Shown here piece by piece: positions 12,096 to 13,248 of a stretch of 13,248 nt of DNA. The DNA comes from Propionibacterium sp. (GTDB lineage Bacteria > Actinomycetota > Actinomycetes > Actinomycetales > Actinomycetaceae). The notes under the pieces are model-generated. The model had not been told where the DNA came from. It did not search any database and saw nothing but the letters and a program-made list of their open reading frames with translations. Within the stretch, counting starts at the first letter, position 1. Every line of letters begins with the position of its first letter. The translations under genes were made by a program, and so were the position numbers. The DNA lies in assembly GCA_030460725.1 (NCBI GenBank), contig JAKECL010000015.1:1-13248 (forward strand). Direction: 5' to 3'.

Positions 12096-13248
12096 TCAGC
12101 CCAGGGTCGTGCCGAAGAGCAGACCCAGGAGGTAGGTGATGCCTGCAGCCCCGTAGCCGATGGCCATCTGACGCAGGGCCCGCGGCCACGGTGCCTGTCC
12201 GGAGAGGACACCCACCACCCCACCGGTGGCCAGCAGGGCCAGCCCGACGACTGCCGCCGCTGCGGCGATCGCCTGGGTGCCCGTGAGCCCCAGGATGAAG
12301 GGGAGCAGGGGAACCACGGCCCCCAGGGAGAAGAAGCCGAAAGAGCTGAGCGCTGCCCGCAGGGGCGTACCGATCTCCTGACCTGCGCCGTGGGCTGTCG
12401 CCTGTGTACCACCGAGCGCCGCCCGCACGGCCACGGAGCCGGACTCCTCTGCGGGCGGACGCCTGACCTGGGCGAAGACGGCTGCGGCATGGGCGCGTGC
12501 AGCCTCTTCCGCCTCCCCGCGGGCCCGGAACACCAGGGCCAGCTCATTGGCATCCACGTCCAGGGCAGGCACCGACAGGTGCGCCCGAGGATCGGGTACG
12601 GACGCGTCCAGCAGCTCCCGCTGGCTGGAGACACTCACCCACTCCCCGGCTGCCATGGACATGGCTCCCGCCAACAGACCGGCGACACCCGTGGCCAGGA
12701 CCAGGGGGGCCGACATACCGGTGGCGGCCACTCCGAGGACGAGGGCGAGGTTGGACACCAGACCGTCATTGGCGCCGAAGACCGCCGCGCGAAAGGATCC
12801 GGCCAGTGACTGGCGTGAGCGGGCAGTGAGGCCTCGGATGACCTCGCCGTGGATGTGCTCGTCGGCGGCCATCTGCGCCGTGGCATCACGGTCGTGGTCG
12901 TAGGTGGTGCGCTGCTCGGCGCGTTGGGCCATGGCGAGGACGAACACCGTGCCGAAGACGCTTGCCAGATGGGAGTGCATGCGAGCGGAGAGTGAGGGGC
13001 GTGGCGCTGGTTCGGAGTGTCGACCCAGAAGATGCAACCAATGGGCCTCGTGCCGACCTTCTGCATCGGCCAGCTCCAGGAGGACCTCGCGGTCCTCACC
13101 ACTGCGCCGACGGGCCAGGCGTCTGTAGGTCTCGGCCTCCATGCGCTCCTCCGCCAGGTGGCGCCTCCACCGGCGCACCTGTGCTGGAGTGGGATCGCCG
13201 TCCCGGCCGGGGCCAGGGGAGTCCGGGGCAGGAGCGGGGGAGGTGAGG
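12096..13248 (-). CDS. VIT1/CCC1-family iron or manganese transporter with N-terminal ferritin-like domain (5' end beyond window)
   Basis: At least 360 residues counted from the GTG at 13178. The frame runs open, Pro-rich and without ATG or GTG, to the window edge, so the true start is probably outside. Residues about 5-120 form a ferritin-like (rubrerythrin-type) helical domain with iron-ligand-like motifs: EAETYRRLA at 14-22, EGRHEAH at 40-46 and DEHIHGE at 106-112. The VIT1 domain follows, with FGANDGLVSNLALVLG at 134-149, AGAMSMAAGEWVSV at 170-183, two further C-terminal helices and LLGLLFG at the end. The same fusion is known from MbfA-type proteins, which export iron from the cytoplasm and counter iron and peroxide stress; yeast CCC1 and plant VIT1 move iron or manganese into vacuoles. 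Iron export or detoxification is inferred. The neighbouring TRIC-family gene in the same direction shows no obvious functional link. Confidence 0.87.
   Translation of the reverse strand, partial: LTSPAPAPDSPGPGRDGDPTPAQVRRWRRHLAEERMEAETYRRLARRRSGEDREVLLELADAEGRHEAHWLHLLGRHSEPAPRPSLSARMHSHLASVFGTVFVLAMAQRAEQRTTYDHDRDATAQMAADEHIHGEVIRGLTARSRQSLAGSFRAAVFGANDGLVSNLALVLGVAATGMSAPLVLATGVAGLLAGAMSMAAGEWVSVSSQRELLDASVPDPRAHLSVPALDVDANELALVFRARGEAEEAARAHAAAVFAQVRRPPAEESGSVAVRAALGGTQATAHGAGQEIGTPLRAALSSFGFFSLGAVVPLLPFILGLTGTQAIAAAAAVVGLALLATGGVVGVLSGQAPWPRALRQMAIGYGAAGITYLLGLLFGTTLG

Overview
The window is high-GC DNA with dense, short-spaced operons, frequent GTG starts, ATGA/GTGA stop-start overlaps and lacI-type sugar transport genes without their own ATPase. 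This suggests an actinomycete (Actinomycetota, perhaps Actinomycetaceae; the genus is a guess). It holds nine protein genes, one of them cut by the right edge, and no RNA genes, insertion sequences or CRISPR that I can see.

Left part, plus strand (1-5595): a sugar-uptake and phosphorolysis locus. It contains a LacI-family regulator, a promoter with a centred-CG palindromic operator, a lipoprotein sugar-binding protein, two ABC sugar permeases and a GH130 beta-mannoside phosphorylase-type enzyme. The likely job is import of a short beta-mannoside and its intracellular cleavage by phosphate to mannose-1-phosphate. The ATPase must come from elsewhere in the genome. Between the binding-protein and first permease genes lies a block of G runs followed by C runs (2557-2607) that looks like a sequencing or assembly scar over a strong hairpin.

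Middle (5596-5917): a non-coding gap between convergent operons, containing an 11-copy 13-bp tandem repeat and a 7-copy 5-bp repeat.

Centre-right, minus strand (10748 down to 5918): three translationally coupled genes joined by ATGA overlaps. They encode a processive GT2 polysaccharide synthase of the cellulose/curdlan/mixed-linkage glucan type, a HlyD-like single-pass periplasmic-adaptor-type protein, and a GH81 endo-beta-1,3-glucanase lipoprotein. This is the most interesting part of the window. The gene order mirrors cellulose operons, with the usual cellulase replaced by a beta-1,3-glucanase, which suggests an exported glucan containing beta-1,3 bonds. The 367-base region upstream has several inverted repeats, one of which includes the Shine-Dalgarno sequence of the synthase.

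Right end, minus strand (11116-13248): a TRIC/UPF0126 membrane protein with a long hydrophilic tail, and upstream of it a VIT1-family iron/manganese transporter fused to an N-terminal ferritin-like domain. The start of the latter probably lies outside the window.
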